DNA of 64,000 bases from positions 1 to 64,000 of the forward strand of contig JACPVJ010000049.1 in assembly GCA_016191785.1 (NCBI GenBank). The letters run 5' to 3'. A program made the translations under genes and the position numbers. The DNA is from Myxococcales bacterium (GTDB lineage: Bacteria > Myxococcota_A > Polyangia > Polyangiales > Polyangiaceae). Numbering within the stretch: position 1 is the first letter of the stretch; the number at the start of each line of letters is the position of its first letter. The notes below the pieces were generated by a model, which was not told the origin of the DNA, did no database searches, and worked only from the letters and a program-made list of their open reading frames with translations. This document shows positions 9,361-19,254 of the stretch, one piece after another.

Positions 9361-9966
9361 TCACTTGTCGGGCTTGGTGGACTCGGCGTCCTTCTTGGCC
9401 TTGGCGTCGGCCTCTTTCAGGCGGGTCTCGATGCGCTTCTTCACGGCGGCATAGTCCGAGACCAGCTTGGTCCAGCCGGCGATCTTGCCCTTGCGGTCTT
9501 CGGCGGTCTTGGGGAACGCCTTGGCCGCCGGCTGTTGCTGCGCAAACTGGGCGTAGGCGTTCCAGCGATCGGTGGCGTCGTCGAAGGACTTCTGGCGCTC
9601 GCGCAGATCGGCGAGCACGAACAGGATCTTGGCCTTGAGCGGATGATCTTTGCCGACGAACCGGAGCGCCGCGACCCACGAGGTCTCGGCCTCTTGGGTG
9701 TCGTTCTTGGCGAGGTGGGCCTCGCCGATTCGGTAGTGACCCAGGGGGTTCTGGGGCTCCTTGGTGATCGCGTCTTTGTAGGCCGCGATGGCGCCGTCGA
9801 AGTCGCGGGCCACGTACAGGTCGTCGCCCTTCTTGAGCTGCTCCCAGAACGGGCTGATCCCCTTGACCCCCTGGGGATCTTTGCGCGGACCCGCGTCGTC
9901 CTTCGCGGCCGCGGGCAGCGCGAGCACGAGCGACACGAGCGGCAGCACCCAGAACCTGCTCTTCAT
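9361..9966 (-). CDS. Exported TPR-containing protein
   Basis: About 201 residues from the ATG at 9966, which gives a clean signal peptide (FWVLPLVSLVLALPAAA with an AAAKDD cleavage region); longer starts prepend a Pro/Arg-rich stretch. The centre has TPR-like helices (DFDGAIAAYKDAITKEPQNPLGHYRIGEAHL). The C-terminus is Lys/Glu/Ala-rich and charged. It converges on the DUF3857 pair with 3 bp between stops. It is probably a periplasmic scaffold; the function is unknown. A TAGCTT hexamer lies 7 nt upstream of the ATG. Confidence 0.8.
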   Translation of the reverse strand: MKSRFWVLPLVSLVLALPAAAKDDAGPRKDPQGVKGISPFWEQLKKGDDLYVARDFDGAIAAYKDAITKEPQNPLGHYRIGEAHLAKNDTQEAETSWVAALRFVGKDHPLKAKILFVLADLRERQKSFDDATDRWNAYAQFAQQQPAAKAFPKTAEDRKGKIAGWTKLVSDYAAVKKRIETRLKEADAKAKKDAESTKPDK

Positions 9967-9973
9967 GGCAGGC

Positions 9974-9979
9974 AAGCTA
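9974..9979 (-). promoter_or_regulatory. -10-like hexamer before TPR gene
   Basis: TAGCTT on the minus strand ends 7 nt before the ATG at 9966, with no Shine-Dalgarno sequence between; it fits a leaderless transcript. No -35 element is evident. Confidence 0.4.
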
Positions 9980-10067
9980 TCACGGGGCGGAACGGGGGCG
10001 CGAGAAGGCCCGGCCAAACCCAGGGAAATTGGCCTGTTTTCCGAGCGGGCGTGGTACTCACGAGGGG

Positions 10068-11132
10068 ATGCGCGTCTCCGCCTTTCCGTGGGCGTCGCTC
10101 GAGCGCCTGCCGCGAGATGCCCACCGCGAGCTCGGTCGGGCGCGGCGCGCGCTGGCGCGCACGCTGCGAGTCAGCGGGCTGGCGCGCGCGGCCAGCGAGC
10201 TCTTGTCGGTCGAGACGGCGTTGGTGCAGGGCGACGCGACCCTCGGAGCGATGCCGGCGGACGCGGACGCGATCGCGTTCGAGACCGCGGCCGGCGCGCG
10301 CATCGCGGTGGCGCTCGAGCCGGCGCTCGGCTCGGCCGTGCTGGGCCGCGTGCTCGGTCGCCCGCCGGGGCTGACCGCACCCGGCACGCGATTGGATGCG
10401 ACCGCCGCCGGCGCGCTCGCCGCCGTGGCGATGGAGATCGCGCGACGAAGCGGGGTGGCCGAGGCCCTGGCGGTCTCGCCGCGTGGCCTGGCAGGCGAGA
10501 CCTGCGTGCAGGTGACCGCGACGGTGCTGTTCGACGGTCGGCCGTACGCGGCGCGCGCTTGGGTGAAGCCAGGCCCGGTCATCGAGCCCGCGGTGAGCCT
10601 GGCCGAGCTGGGCGAGATCCCGATCGCGTTGGCGGTGGTGGCGGCACGGGGGCTGGCCACTCCGAGCGAGCTCGCAGCGCTGGCCCCGGGAGACGCGTGG
10701 CTTCCGGGCGCGGGATGGTGGATCGACAAGTCGGGGGCGGGGCGCGCGGCCCTGGCCGCGCCCGCGAGCGAGCGAGGTGTTTCGGTGGTCTTGGCCACCG
10801 ACGGGCGGGCCGTGGTAGGGGACGGCGTGGTCGAGCTCTCGCTCGACGTGGAAGGCGCAATGAGCTCGGAACGGGACGACGTGGGCGGGGTGCTGGCCGA
10901 AGCGGCGCTCGACGCGCCGCTGGTGGTGCGCGTCGAGATCGGGACGGTGTCGCTGACGGCGCGCGAGTGGGCAGCCATGGCGCCCGGAGACGTGATCGAG
11001 ACCGGGCGACGGATCAACGAGCCGGTGGTGCTGCGGGTCGGCGGGCGCGAGGTCGCCCGCGGTGAGCTGGTCGAGGTCGAGGGCGAGCTGGGCGTTCGCA
11101 TTCGCGAGATCGTGAGCGGAGGCGCCCGGTGA
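10068..11132 (+). CDS. SpoA-domain protein, SctQ/FliN-like (orphan)
   Basis: About 354 residues from the ATG at 10068. The C-terminal 80 residues look like a SpoA (FliM/FliN C-terminal) domain: LVVRVEIGTVSLTAREWA, then PGDVIETGRRINEPVVLRVGGREVARGELVEVEGELGVRI. The N-terminal part resembles the long region of SctQ-type C-ring proteins of type III secretion systems. No other secretion or flagellar gene is nearby. TACTCA lies 7 nt upstream of the ATG. It overlaps the downstream lipoprotein gene by 4 bp. The fold is reasonably sure; which machine it serves is not. Confidence 0.75.
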   Translation: MRVSAFPWASLERLPRDAHRELGRARRALARTLRVSGLARAASELLSVETALVQGDATLGAMPADADAIAFETAAGARIAVALEPALGSAVLGRVLGRPPGLTAPGTRLDATAAGALAAVAMEIARRSGVAEALAVSPRGLAGETCVQVTATVLFDGRPYAARAWVKPGPVIEPAVSLAELGEIPIALAVVAARGLATPSELAALAPGDAWLPGAGWWIDKSGAGRAALAAPASERGVSVVLATDGRAVVGDGVVELSLDVEGAMSSERDDVGGVLAEAALDAPLVVRVEIGTVSLTAREWAAMAPGDVIETGRRINEPVVLRVGGREVARGELVEVEGELGVRIREIVSGGAR

Positions 11133-11695
11133 AGCTCTGGCTCGCCGCGGCGATGGCCCTGATGGGCTGCGACAAGCCTGCGCCGCCGGCGCCCGCCACC
11201 ACTGCATCGGCCACGCCGCTGGCCACGAGCGCCACGCCGGTGGTCAGCGCGAGCGCCGCGCCGAGCGCCGCGCCGACGAAGAGCCAGACCTGGCGCGGCG
11301 AGTACACCGCGCAGGCCTATGCGATCGAGGTCCCGAAGAACGAAGGCGCGCGCGAGTGGGGTGCCGACGACGGCGGCGAGCTGTCGGGCAAGGGAACGCT
11401 CAGCTTCACGGTGAGCGCGGCGGGGAGCATCAAGGGCAGCGCCAGCGGCGCCCTGGGCGAGCACGAAGTCGTCGGCGAGGTCGAGGGCGACGCGATGCGC
11501 ATTCGCTGGGTGCCCAAGACCCCCGGCGACCGCGCCTTCGGTGGGGTCGCGCTCCTGGCGCGCGAGGGCGACGCGATGAAGGGCCGCTTGCAGGGCTCGA
11601 CCGGCGACAGCAAGACGGTGCGTGACGCGATGATCAGCGTCAGCCGCGAGGGCACGGGCGCCGCGCCGACCCCCGCTCCGTCGTCGTCCCGCTGA
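11129..11695 (+). CDS. Small Ala/Pro-rich lipoprotein
   Basis: 188 residues starting at a GTG that overlaps the preceding stop (GTGA). The signal peptide ends in a lipobox (MALMGCDK; Cys near residue 14). A low-complexity Ala/Pro/Ser/Thr linker (about 15-50) follows, then a beta-rich domain with alternating Gly motifs (GKGTLSFTVSAAGSIKGSASG) reminiscent of small barrel or lipocalin-like sheets. It probably sits on the inner face of the outer membrane. Function unknown; coupling to the SpoA gene hints at a shared process. Confidence 0.75.
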   Translation: MKLWLAAAMALMGCDKPAPPAPATTASATPLATSATPVVSASAAPSAAPTKSQTWRGEYTAQAYAIEVPKNEGAREWGADDGGELSGKGTLSFTVSAAGSIKGSASGALGEHEVVGEVEGDAMRIRWVPKTPGDRAFGGVALLAREGDAMKGRLQGSTGDSKTVRDAMISVSREGTGAAPTPAPSSSR

Positions 11696-11717
11696 CGTTT
11701 CGTGCTAGATCGCGGCG

Positions 11718-12911
11718 GTGGCCACGGCGCTGCTCGACCTGACCGTGCTCGCGACCAACGCGAGGACGCGCGGTATCGGGCGCTACGTCGCAGATCTGGC
11801 GCTGGGGTTCGCCCGTGCGGGAGAGCGCACCGACGATCTGCGGGTCTTGGGCGTGGAGGATCTGGGCTGGGCCGGCGGTGCGACCGTCACCGAGGACCTG
11901 AGCGGTGCGGTGCGGCGGCTGAGCCAGAGCCCGGTCGAAGCGCACGCCAAGTGGGCCTATCGCGTGCGGGTGGCCCTGTCGGCGGCGGCCCGCGCGCTCT
12001 CGCCGGATGTTCTTCACACCGGGCACCCGGGCGCCACGCCGCTGGGCGATCCGCGGTGTCCCCGCGTCACCACCTGCCACGATCTGATCCCGCTGCGCTT
12101 CCCGAAGCACTACGTGGGCTGGCGCGACGGCACCCGGGCCAGTCGCGAGTGGCTCGATCAGCGGCGCTTTCACTCGGCGGCCCACGTGATCGCCGTCAGC
12201 GAGTCGACCGCCAGCGACCTGACCACGCTCCTTGGCGTGTCGCCGAAGAAGATCACCGTGGTGTACAACGGGGTCGATCTGACGCGCTGGTCGGGTGAGC
12301 CCGGGGAGCAGGACTCGGCGGTGCGCGAGCGCCTCGGGCTCAGCGAGTCGCACTACGTGCTCTGCGTGGGCTCGGCGGATTTTCGCAAGAACCACGATCG
12401 CATGCTGGCGGCTCTCGCGAAGGTGCGCCGGGCCTCGCCGGACTCGGACGTGGTCATGGTCTGGGCGGCCCGGCTCGATCTGGGGCAGCAGCTCGAGCTT
12501 CGCCGCGCCGCGCTCGAGCACGGGGTGTCGGGCGCGCTCAAGCTCGTGGGCTACGTGTCCGACGCCGAGCTCGCGGCGCTGTACCGCGGCGCCGTGGCCC
12601 AGCTCTTTCCGTCCCGCGCCGAGGGCTTCGGCTACCCGGTGGTCGAGGCCATGGCCTGCGGCTGTCCGGTGGTCACCAGCGATCGCTCGAGCTTGTCCGA
12701 GATCGCCGGCGACGCGGCGTTTCAGGTGGACCCCGAGGACGCCGACGCCATCGCCGACGCCATCCGCACGCTCTTGACGCACTCGGGCGAGCGCGAGCGG
12801 CTCAGCGCACGCGGCACGGTGCGAGCTCGCGGCTTCGACCTCGCGCGCATGGCCGAGGGCACGCTCGAGGTCTATCGGCAGGTGGTGGCGCGAGCGCGGA
12901 GGGGCGATTGA
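11718..12911 (+). CDS. GT4-family glycosyltransferase
   Basis: 397 residues starting at GTG. It has a GT-B layout: an N-terminal Rossmann half with TCHDLIPLRFPKHY and an HVIAVSESTASDL junction, and a C-terminal half with VLCVGSADFRKNHDRML and the E-x7-E signature region in FPSRAEGFGYPVVEAMACGCPVV. Such enzymes transfer a sugar from a nucleotide donor to polysaccharide or lipid acceptors; the acceptor is unknown. TAGATC ends 6 nt before the GTG. It overlaps the following yggS gene by 4 bp. Confidence 0.88.
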   Translation: MATALLDLTVLATNARTRGIGRYVADLALGFARAGERTDDLRVLGVEDLGWAGGATVTEDLSGAVRRLSQSPVEAHAKWAYRVRVALSAAARALSPDVLHTGHPGATPLGDPRCPRVTTCHDLIPLRFPKHYVGWRDGTRASREWLDQRRFHSAAHVIAVSESTASDLTTLLGVSPKKITVVYNGVDLTRWSGEPGEQDSAVRERLGLSESHYVLCVGSADFRKNHDRMLAALAKVRRASPDSDVVMVWAARLDLGQQLELRRAALEHGVSGALKLVGYVSDAELAALYRGAVAQLFPSRAEGFGYPVVEAMACGCPVVTSDRSSLSEIAGDAAFQVDPEDADAIADAIRTLLTHSGERERLSARGTVRARGFDLARMAEGTLEVYRQVVARARRGD

Positions 12912-13594
12912 GTGAGATCGCGGCGCGCATTGCGGGCGTGAGGCAGCGCATCGCGCGGGCGGCGAGCGCGGCGGGGCGCGCGCCGGACTCGGTGCGCCTC
13001 TTGGCCGTCTCGAAGACCAAGCCGGCCGGCGCGCTCCGCGAGGCTCATGCCGCCGGCCAGCGCGATTTCGGGGAGAACTACGTGCAAGAGCTGGTGGACA
13101 AGGCCGCCGCGCTCGCCGACCTCGAAGGCATCTGTTGGCACATGATCGGGCACCTGCAGCGCAACAAGGCGCGACAGGTGGTCAAGATCGCGAGCGCCGT
13201 GCACACCGTGGACTCGGTCCGGCTCGCCGACGAGCTGGGCAAACGTGCGGCCGACGCCGGGCGGGGCCCGCTCACGGCGCTGGTCGAGGTCAACGTGGGT
13301 GGCGAGGCGCAGAAGAGCGGGTGTGCGATCGACGCACTCGGCGACGTGCTGGCGGCGGTGGAGCGCGCACCCGGCCTGCGGCTTTCAGGGCTGATGACCG
13401 TACCGCCCCACACCGAGGACCCCGCCGACGCGCGCCCGTTCTTCGATCGCCTGGTCGAGCTGCGCGACGCCCACGGGGGAGCTGCGCGGTTGCCCGAGCT
13501 CAGCATGGGCATGACGCACGATCTGGAGCACGCCGTCGCCGCCGGTGCGACCTGGGTGCGGGTGGGTACGGCCATCTTCGGAGAGCGCGACTGA
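12908..13594 (+). CDS. YggS/PROSC family PLP homeostasis protein
   Basis: 228 residues, the usual length. The PLP lysine lies in LLAVSKTKP (Lys near 36), followed by FGENYVQEL, the WHMIGHLQRNK motif, LVEVNVGGEAQKSG, and the C-terminal LSMGMTHDLEHAVAAGATWVRVGTAIFG. The family binds pyridoxal phosphate without known catalysis and buffers PLP and amino-acid pools. The start codon appears to be TTG overlapping the glycosyltransferase stop (TTGA); no better in-frame start is nearby. Its stop overlaps the rarA ATG by one base (TGATG). Confidence 0.92.
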   Translation: MSEIAARIAGVRQRIARAASAAGRAPDSVRLLAVSKTKPAGALREAHAAGQRDFGENYVQELVDKAAALADLEGICWHMIGHLQRNKARQVVKIASAVHTVDSVRLADELGKRAADAGRGPLTALVEVNVGGEAQKSGCAIDALGDVLAAVERAPGLRLSGLMTVPPHTEDPADARPFFDRLVELRDAHGGAARLPELSMGMTHDLEHAVAAGATWVRVGTAIFGERD

Positions 13595-14937
13595 TGGCTG
13601 CGCGTCGACGCGAAGCCGCGCTTCAGCCGACGCTCATGGCGGCGAAGGCGACCGGCACCGCGCCCCTGGCCGATCGGATGCGGCCCCGCACGCTGAAGGA
13701 CGTGGTCGGGCAGCGCCACCTGGTCGGCGAGGGCAAGTGGCTGGCCGATGCCATCCTCCGCGATCGCGTGCCGTCGCTCGTGCTCTGGGGTCCGCCTGGG
13801 GCCGGCAAGACCAGCTTGGCCCACGTGATCTCGGGCTCGACCCGCTCCGAGTTCGTGCCGTTCTCGGCGGTCCTGGGCGGCGTGGCCGAGCTGCGCGAGA
13901 TCATCGACGCCGCGCGCGAGCGCCTGGCCTATCAGGGCCGCCGTACCACCCTCTTCGTGGACGAGATCCACCGCTTCAACAAGAGCCAGCAAGACGCCTT
14001 CTTGCCCCACGTGGAGGCCGGTACCGTCACGCTGATCGGCGCCACCACCGAAAACCCATCTTTTTCGGTGAACGCCGCGGTGCTCTCACGCTGCAAGGTG
14101 CTGCGGCTGCACGCGCTCGAGGACGACGACCTGTCGGATCTCTTGGCGCGAGCGCTCGCGGACCGGGAGCGCGGGCTGGGTGCGCGCGGCGTGGCAGCCG
14201 CACCCGAGACGCTCGGCGCCATCGCGAAGAGCGCGAGCGGCGACGCGCGGCGCGCGCTCGGCCTGCTCGAGACGGCGGTGACGCTCTTGCCCGAGGGCCA
14301 GGCGACACTCACGCTCGAAGACGTGGAGCGCGGCGCCGAGGAGCGCACGCTGCTCTACGACAAGAGCGGCGAAGAGCACTACAACGTGTCGAGCGCGCTG
14401 ATCAAGTCGATGCGCGGCAACGACCCCGACGCTGCCATCTATTGGCTCTTGCGCATGCTCGACGCCGGCGACGACCCGCTGTTCTTGTCGCGCCGGTTGA
14501 TCATCTTCGCCAGCGAGGACGTCGGGAACGCGGATCCGCGGGCGCTTCAGGTGGCGATCGCTGCGGACGACGCGTTCCGCCGGGTGGGTCTGCCCGAGGG
14601 GGTGTACCCCTTGGCCCACGCGTGCCTCTATCTGGCGAGCTGCCCCAAGTCGAACGCGGTCAAGCGGGCGATCGACGCCACGCGCGCGTCGCTGGCCGAG
14701 CGCGGAGCGCTGCCGGTGCCGATGAAGCTCCGCAACGCGACGACCCAGCTGATGCGAGACGAGGGCTACGGGCAGGGCTACCAGTACGCCCACGATCTGC
14801 CGGGCAGCCACGTGCCGGGTGAGAGCTACCTGCCGGACGAGCTCGTCGGACGGAGCTTGTACCAGCCCTCGAGCGAGGGCCTCGAGAAGCAGATCCGGGA
14901 GCGCCTGGAGCGGATCAACCGCCGGTCGGAGAAGTGA
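13594..14937 (+). CDS. rarA: RarA/MgsA replication-associated AAA+ ATPase
   Basis: 447 residues. Walker [10 protein letters not shown], Walker [23 protein letters not shown], sensor 1 TTENPSF and the C-terminal tetramerisation region ([34 protein letters not shown]) identify the RarA/WRNIP1 family, which acts at stalled replication forks. The start is the ATG sharing one base with the yggS stop, so the genes are coupled. About 15 residues precede the conserved LADRMRP. The 3' end overlaps the converging hpt gene by 23 bp. Confidence 0.93.
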   Translation: MAARRREAALQPTLMAAKATGTAPLADRMRPRTLKDVVGQRHLVGEGKWLADAILRDRVPSLVLWGPPGAGKTSLAHVISGSTRSEFVPFSAVLGGVAELREIIDAARERLAYQGRRTTLFVDEIHRFNKSQQDAFLPHVEAGTVTLIGATTENPSFSVNAAVLSRCKVLRLHALEDDDLSDLLARALADRERGLGARGVAAAPETLGAIAKSASGDARRALGLLETAVTLLPEGQATLTLEDVERGAEERTLLYDKSGEEHYNVSSALIKSMRGNDPDAAIYWLLRMLDAGDDPLFLSRRLIIFASEDVGNADPRALQVAIAADDAFRRVGLPEGVYPLAHACLYLASCPKSNAVKRAIDATRASLAERGALPVPMKLRNATTQLMRDEGYGQGYQYAHDLPGSHVPGESYLPDELVGRSLYQPSSEGLEKQIRERLERINRRSEK

Positions 14938-15463
14938 CGACGCCGATCTCGGGCACGTTCCGGTACTTCTGCGCCCAATCCAGGCCGTACCCGACGACGA
15001 ACACGTCGTCGATGGTGAAACCCAGGTAGTCGATCGAGACCTGCTTCTTGGTCCGCGCCGGCTTGTGGAGCAGCGCGCAGATCTTCACGGTGGCGGCGTT
15101 GCGCGCCTGGATCTGGTGCATCAAGTAGTCGAGGGTCAGGCCGGTATCGACGATGTCCTCGACGATCAGCACGTCTTCGGCGTCGACCGGCCGCGCCAAG
15201 TCGAGAGTGATCTGCACCACGCCGCTCGACGTGGTGTCGTCCCCGTAGGACTGCACGCCCAAAAACTCGACTCGCAGCGGCAGGTCGATGGCCCGGGCCA
15301 GATCCGCCGCGAACATGAAGCTGCCCTTGAGCACGCAGAGCAGGACCAACGGCCGGTTCCGGTAGTCGCGGGTGATCTGCGCCCCGAGCTCGCGGATGCG
15401 CGCTTGGATCTGCTCCGGGGTGTACAGCGTCTCGACCTTCTCTCGATACCAAGCGTCGCCCAT
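14915..15463 (-). CDS. hpt: Hypoxanthine phosphoribosyltransferase
   Basis: About 182 residues from the ATG at 15463, the usual family length. The PRPP-binding loop is [14 protein letters not shown], with [17 protein letters not shown] upstream and [19 protein letters not shown] near the C-terminus, typical of purine-salvage HPRTs. A GTG at 15520 would add 19 residues and overlap the comEC stop; GAAGG lies just upstream of it, so that start is possible. It lies downstream of comEC on the same strand and overlaps rarA tail to tail. Confidence 0.92.
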   Translation of the reverse strand: MGDAWYREKVETLYTPEQIQARIRELGAQITRDYRNRPLVLLCVLKGSFMFAADLARAIDLPLRVEFLGVQSYGDDTTSSGVVQITLDLARPVDAEDVLIVEDIVDTGLTLDYLMHQIQARNAATVKICALLHKPARTKKQVSIDYLGFTIDDVFVVGYGLDWAQKYRNVPEIGVVTSPTGG

Positions 15464-15494
15464 GAACGGCGGGTACCGATTCGCTGCACCCCCG

Positions 15495-17852
15495 TCAATC
15501 TGCTCGTGCCACGCTGACACCGACCTTCACGTCGCGTCCGTCGGTGAGCCAGAAGGCAGCCCCGTTCCGATCTGTGCGTAAGGTGTGGATACCTCGTGTG
15601 CGGAGGGCGGACAGCGTCTCTGCGTGCGGGTGACCGAAGCGGTTTCTGAGTCCACAGGAAATCCCCACGTGGGTCGGGTGGGCCGCCGCCAGGAGCGCCG
15701 GGCTACTCGAGGTCCGACTGCCGTGGTGCCCGAGCTTCACGAAGTCCGCCGCCAGCGCGCCGGGCTGACGGGCGACCAGCTCTGCCTCCTCTTCTCGCTC
15801 GGCGTCGCCGAGCAAGAGCGCGCGCCGCTGGCCGAGAGACAGCGCGAGCACGATCGAGTTGTCGTTGCCGTCGCGACCAGGAACGAAGTCGGGGCACGGT
15901 GCGAGCACCGCGACGGTCGCCGCGCCGAACCGCCGATGGCCGCACAGCTCGGCGGGGCGCAGCACGCGGGTCCCCCGCTGCCGCAAGCTCGCGAGCAGTG
16001 CCCGATAGGCAGGGCCTGCCCCTTCTCGCTCGCCCTGGCCGTTGTCCCAGAGCTCGCCCACGCGCACCCGCTCGAGGGCGCCGGCGAGCCCGCCGAAGTG
16101 GTCCGGGTGCGGATGGCTGAGCACGACGACGTCGACCTGCTCTCGGCGACGCGCGCGGAGGACCGGTGCGATCACCCGTGCGCCCGGATCGATTGGACCA
16201 CCGACCGCGCCGCCGCCGTCCACCAGCATCAGCGAGCCGTCGGGAAGATCGATCAACAGAGCGTCGCCTTGGCCCACGTCGAGGAGTGTGATGCGGAGCT
16301 GATCTCGCGGATGCCCCGCTCGGATGGCGGCGACCTCGACGACCGCGAACGCGGTCGCGCCGGCGAGGAGCGACGCCCAGCGCGGGCGACGAAACCAGGC
16401 GCCCACCACCGCCAGCGCGAGCACGGCCAGGTGCCACGCGGTGGGCGCGGGAACGGGAAACGCGGCCCACTTGGCGGAAGCGCCGAGGTGCGCGACGAAA
16501 CGCACCCAGAGCAGCGCGCCCGAGCCCACCAGCGCCACCCCGCGGCCGAGCCCAGGGACGGCGCTGACCAGGGGGTGCAGCAGGCAGACGGGCAGCGCGA
16601 CCGCTTCGCCGATTGGAGCCGCGAAGCCGTTGGCGACGACGCCGGCCAGGGTTTGGTCCGGAGACATGAGGGCGAGCAGCGGCGCGCACGGGATCATGGC
16701 CGAGAGTGTGGTCGCCACCGACGCAGCGACGAACCGAAGCGCGCGATTCTGGACCTTGGCGCACAGCTCACCGAAGGGTCGGCCGAGCACCACCAGACCG
16801 ACGGTGGCGGCGGCGGACAGCAAGAACGAGACGTCGAACGGCAAGAGCGGATCGGCGCACACGCCGGCGATCAGCGAGACGGCCAGGGTGCGCTCGGGAA
16901 GCGGGTGTCGCCCGGCGGCACGAACGGTGTAGGACGCGGCCAGCATCCACGCGGCACGCCAGGCCGAGCCGCTGCCGCCGGCGAAGTCGGCGTAGGCGAG
17001 CGCGACGGGGACGCCGATCGCCGCGGCAATGCGCCCCGCATCGATCCGGGCCGCGAGGCGCTCGATGCGCACCAAGAGCGCGGTGAGCGCGCCGATCAGC
17101 GACGCGACGGCGAACACCAGGTGCGTGCCGCTCACCGCGAGCAGGTGAGAGAGCCCGCTCTCGCGAAAGGCGCGGTCGTCCTCCGGCGCGAGGTCGGACT
17201 CGCCGAGCACCAGCGCCCGCGCGAGGGGCGCGGCGGCGGGCGCAAACGCGCGGTCGATGGCCTGGCGGGCTCGGTTGCGGGCGGCGTCGATCCAAGCCGG
17301 CAGCCCGCGCCCGCGCGCGACGCGCTCGGCGGCCAGCGCGGGCCCGCTGGCGGTGGCGCGCCGGCGGGCGGCGCCCGGCGTGGGGTCGGGCAGCTCGCGG
17401 TTTCGGAACAGCTCGACGGGAGCAAGCTGTGCGATCACCGCAAGCCGGTCGCCCCGGTGGAGATCGCGCTGCTCGGTGTGGAGACGCGCGATCAGATCAC
17501 CCACGACGTGGCCCTCACACTCGAGCTCGCTCAGCTCGGCCAGAAACGAGGTGCGGTCGCCGTGTCGGGTCGGCGAAGAGATGACCCGCGCCACGGCGGC
17601 GCAGCGGGTGGGCTCGTGAAGCACCGTCCGCGTTTCGTGCCACCGCGCGTGGAAACCGGTCAGCGCGAAGTGTGCTCCGAAGCCGCCGGCGGCGAAGGCG
17701 ACCACGGCGAGGAGCAGAACGCGGGCGCGGACTCGATCGAGGGCCAGCACCAATGCGATGACGAACGCGAACAGGGTGGCCGCCGGCGCCACGGTGACGA
17801 GCGGGCCGGCGGCAAGCGAGAGCGCAACGATCAGCAGCGAGTCGGCGCGCAC
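15495..17852 (-). CDS. comEC: ComEC/Rec2 DNA-uptake channel protein
   Basis: 785 residues with GTG start. Two or three N-terminal membrane spans precede a DUF4131-like region. Next comes the Competence domain with many helices, marked by [15 protein letters not shown] and [17 protein letters not shown]-terminal metallo-beta-lactamase-like domain has [18 protein letters not shown], the metal site [10 protein letters not shown] and [11 protein letters not shown]. ComEC carries single-stranded DNA across the inner membrane in natural transformation. No other competence gene is adjacent, though cinA is at 31.5 kb. Confidence 0.93.
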   Translation of the reverse strand: MRADSLLIVALSLAAGPLVTVAPAATLFAFVIALVLALDRVRARVLLLAVVAFAAGGFGAHFALTGFHARWHETRTVLHEPTRCAAVARVISSPTRHGDRTSFLAELSELECEGHVVGDLIARLHTEQRDLHRGDRLAVIAQLAPVELFRNRELPDPTPGAARRRATASGPALAAERVARGRGLPAWIDAARNRARQAIDRAFAPAAAPLARALVLGESDLAPEDDRAFRESGLSHLLAVSGTHLVFAVASLIGALTALLVRIERLAARIDAGRIAAAIGVPVALAYADFAGGSGSAWRAAWMLAASYTVRAAGRHPLPERTLAVSLIAGVCADPLLPFDVSFLLSAAATVGLVVLGRPFGELCAKVQNRALRFVAASVATTLSAMIPCAPLLALMSPDQTLAGVVANGFAAPIGEAVALPVCLLHPLVSAVPGLGRGVALVGSGALLWVRFVAHLGASAKWAAFPVPAPTAWHLAVLALAVVGAWFRRPRWASLLAGATAFAVVEVAAIRAGHPRDQLRITLLDVGQGDALLIDLPDGSLMLVDGGGAVGGPIDPGARVIAPVLRARRREQVDVVVLSHPHPDHFGGLAGALERVRVGELWDNGQGEREGAGPAYRALLASLRQRGTRVLRPAELCGHRRFGAATVAVLAPCPDFVPGRDGNDNSIVLALSLGQRRALLLGDAEREEEAELVARQPGALAADFVKLGHHGSRTSSSPALLAAAHPTHVGISCGLRNRFGHPHAETLSALRTRGIHTLRTDRNGAAFWLTDGRDVKVGVSVARAD

Positions 17853-17889
17853 GCCTCTCGCGAGAGCAAGCCGCGGACCAGCACCAAAT

Positions 17890-17924
17890 GACGAAAGCGC
17901 CCGGGGAAACCCAGGCGCTTCGTC
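17890..17924 (-). terminator. Strong hairpin terminator after Gly-rich lipoprotein gene
   Basis: GACGAAAGCGCC (17890-17901) pairs with GGCGCTTCGTC (17914-17924) with one bulged base, and the loop can add GGG/CCC pairs. On the minus strand it is followed by ATTTGG. It lies between the lipoprotein stop (17969) and comEC start (17852), so it probably separates the two units. Confidence 0.6.
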
Positions 17925-17968
17925 GTTCGGTGCCCGGCGAAGCGCCGGTCACCGGGTGGCGATGGCCA

Positions 17969-18439
17969 TCAGCCGCCGCCGCACACGGAGTCGCAGATCG
18001 ATGGTTGCGACGGATAGAGACAGAGGCACTGCGCGCAGGTGTCCTCGCAGCCTTGGCACGTCGGCGGTGCGCAGGAGCCGCCGCCGCCCACGCCGCCGCC
18101 GCCACCGACAGGCACGCCGCCACCACCGCCCATGCCGCCGCCGCCGGCCATGCCGCCGCCGCCACCCATGCCGCCCATGCCGCCCATGGCGCCCCCCATG
18201 CCGCCGTCACCGCCACCCTGGCCGCCCATGCCGCCGCCGCCCATGCCGCCGTCGCCGCCACCTTGACCGCCACCGCCGCCTTGAGCGCCGCCGCCGGGGA
18301 TGCCGCCGCCCTTGGCGGGTTGCTTCGAGTTACCTGCGGGGTTGTTGTCGTCGTCGAGACCGGCGGCGTCCCCACCGTTGCCGGTGGAGGCACACCCCAA
18401 GAGCAAGATCGCAGTGCCCAGCCAGAGTAAGCTCTTCAT
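17969..18439 (-). CDS. Gly/Met-rich lipoprotein with Cys-rich tail
   Basis: 156 residues. The lipobox is LLLGCAST (Cys near 16). Residues about 45-120 are almost pure Gly with Met, in GGMGG/GGGQGG repeats. A compact tail with eight cysteines (CAPPTCQGC, CAQCLCLYP, CDSVCGGG) follows, suggesting a small disulphide-bonded domain at the end of a flexible stalk. AGGGAG precedes the ATG. It lies 29 bp downstream of the outer-membrane protein gene and is probably cotranscribed. Function unknown; similar Cys-tailed lipoproteins occur at 33.3 and 37.5 kb. Confidence 0.75.
   Translation of the reverse strand: MKSLLWLGTAILLLGCASTGNGGDAAGLDDDNNPAGNSKQPAKGGGIPGGGAQGGGGGQGGGDGGMGGGGMGGQGGGDGGMGGAMGGMGGMGGGGGMAGGGGMGGGGGVPVGGGGGVGGGGSCAPPTCQGCEDTCAQCLCLYPSQPSICDSVCGGG
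18100..18310. repeat. GC-rich tandem repeat encoding Gly/Met stalk
   Basis: Short imperfect units of the form CCGCCGCCCATG are repeated over about 200 bp inside the lipoprotein gene. They encode GGMGG units and are likely to vary in copy number by slippage. Confidence 0.75.
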
Positions 18440-18468
18440 TGGCGGAAGCTCCCTTTGAACTCAGTCTA

Positions 18469-19254
18469 TCAGAAGTAGTAGAGGGCGGCGACGTTGCTCG
18501 TGAAGATGTTCCACGGGTTGTCGTAGACACTGGTCGTGATGACGGTGTTCTTGTCCTCGTAGGACGTGCTCGCACCCGAGGGCGGGGTGTACTCGCCGCT
18601 TCGCGTGACGTTCTGGAAGTAGGCGCCGACGCTGCCCTGGAGGCTGAGCTCGGGAACGCCCATGAAGCCGAAGTGGAGCTCTGCACCCACACGCACACCC
18701 ACCTCGACCAAGAGGCCGCTGAGCTTGAGCTCGTCGTTCTGCGCCTGGACGTCCTTCTGGGTCTGCTGCGCGAAGCCGATGTTGGCCTCGGGCACGAGCT
18801 GGAAGCTCATGTGCTTGTGGTTGGCCAGAGCAAGCGGAACACCGGCGTGGAGCAGCACGGCGTTGACGCCGGCCTTGTCGGTCGAGGTGTTCCCGGCCTT
18901 GGAGCTGCCGCTGGTGCTGAGGAAGCCGAGGCCGGCGTCGAGACCCAAGCCCTGATCGAGCCAGTATCGCAGGCCGATAACCGGCGCTTGCTGATCGTTG
19001 GGAGTGAGCGCCGTGCCCGCCACGCCGCCCATCGGAACCGTGCGCGCACCGAGGTAGCCGACGGCGAACCGGCCGACCATCTGATCGTGGTCGGTCTCGC
19101 CCTCGGTGGCCTTCGCCTTCGGGCCGCCGCCGGGCAACGTCATGCCCACGTCGGCGCTGGCAGCCGCCTCGCCCTCTTGCGCCAAGGCGCCACCCGCGAA
19201 CGAGACCGTCGCCACCACCACAGCCGCTCCAACACTGAGCTTCGACATGCGCAT
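18469..19254 (-). CDS. Putative outer-membrane beta-barrel protein
   Basis: 261 residues. A signal peptide (VGAAVVVATVSFAGGALAQ) leads into a mature protein rich in alternating hydrophobic/polar strands. The C-terminus is ALYYF, ending in the terminal Phe typical of barrel proteins recognised by BamA. GGAGGA 7 nt upstream fixes the start at the first ATG (19254) rather than the one two codons later. No enzyme motif is visible. It shares a strand with the Gly-rich lipoprotein gene downstream. Identity beyond outer-membrane protein is unknown. Confidence 0.72.
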   Translation of the reverse strand: MRMSKLSVGAAVVVATVSFAGGALAQEGEAAASADVGMTLPGGGPKAKATEGETDHDQMVGRFAVGYLGARTVPMGGVAGTALTPNDQQAPVIGLRYWLDQGLGLDAGLGFLSTSGSSKAGNTSTDKAGVNAVLLHAGVPLALANHKHMSFQLVPEANIGFAQQTQKDVQAQNDELKLSGLLVEVGVRVGAELHFGFMGVPELSLQGSVGAYFQNVTRSGEYTPPSGASTSYEDKNTVITTSVYDNPWNIFTSNVAALYYF

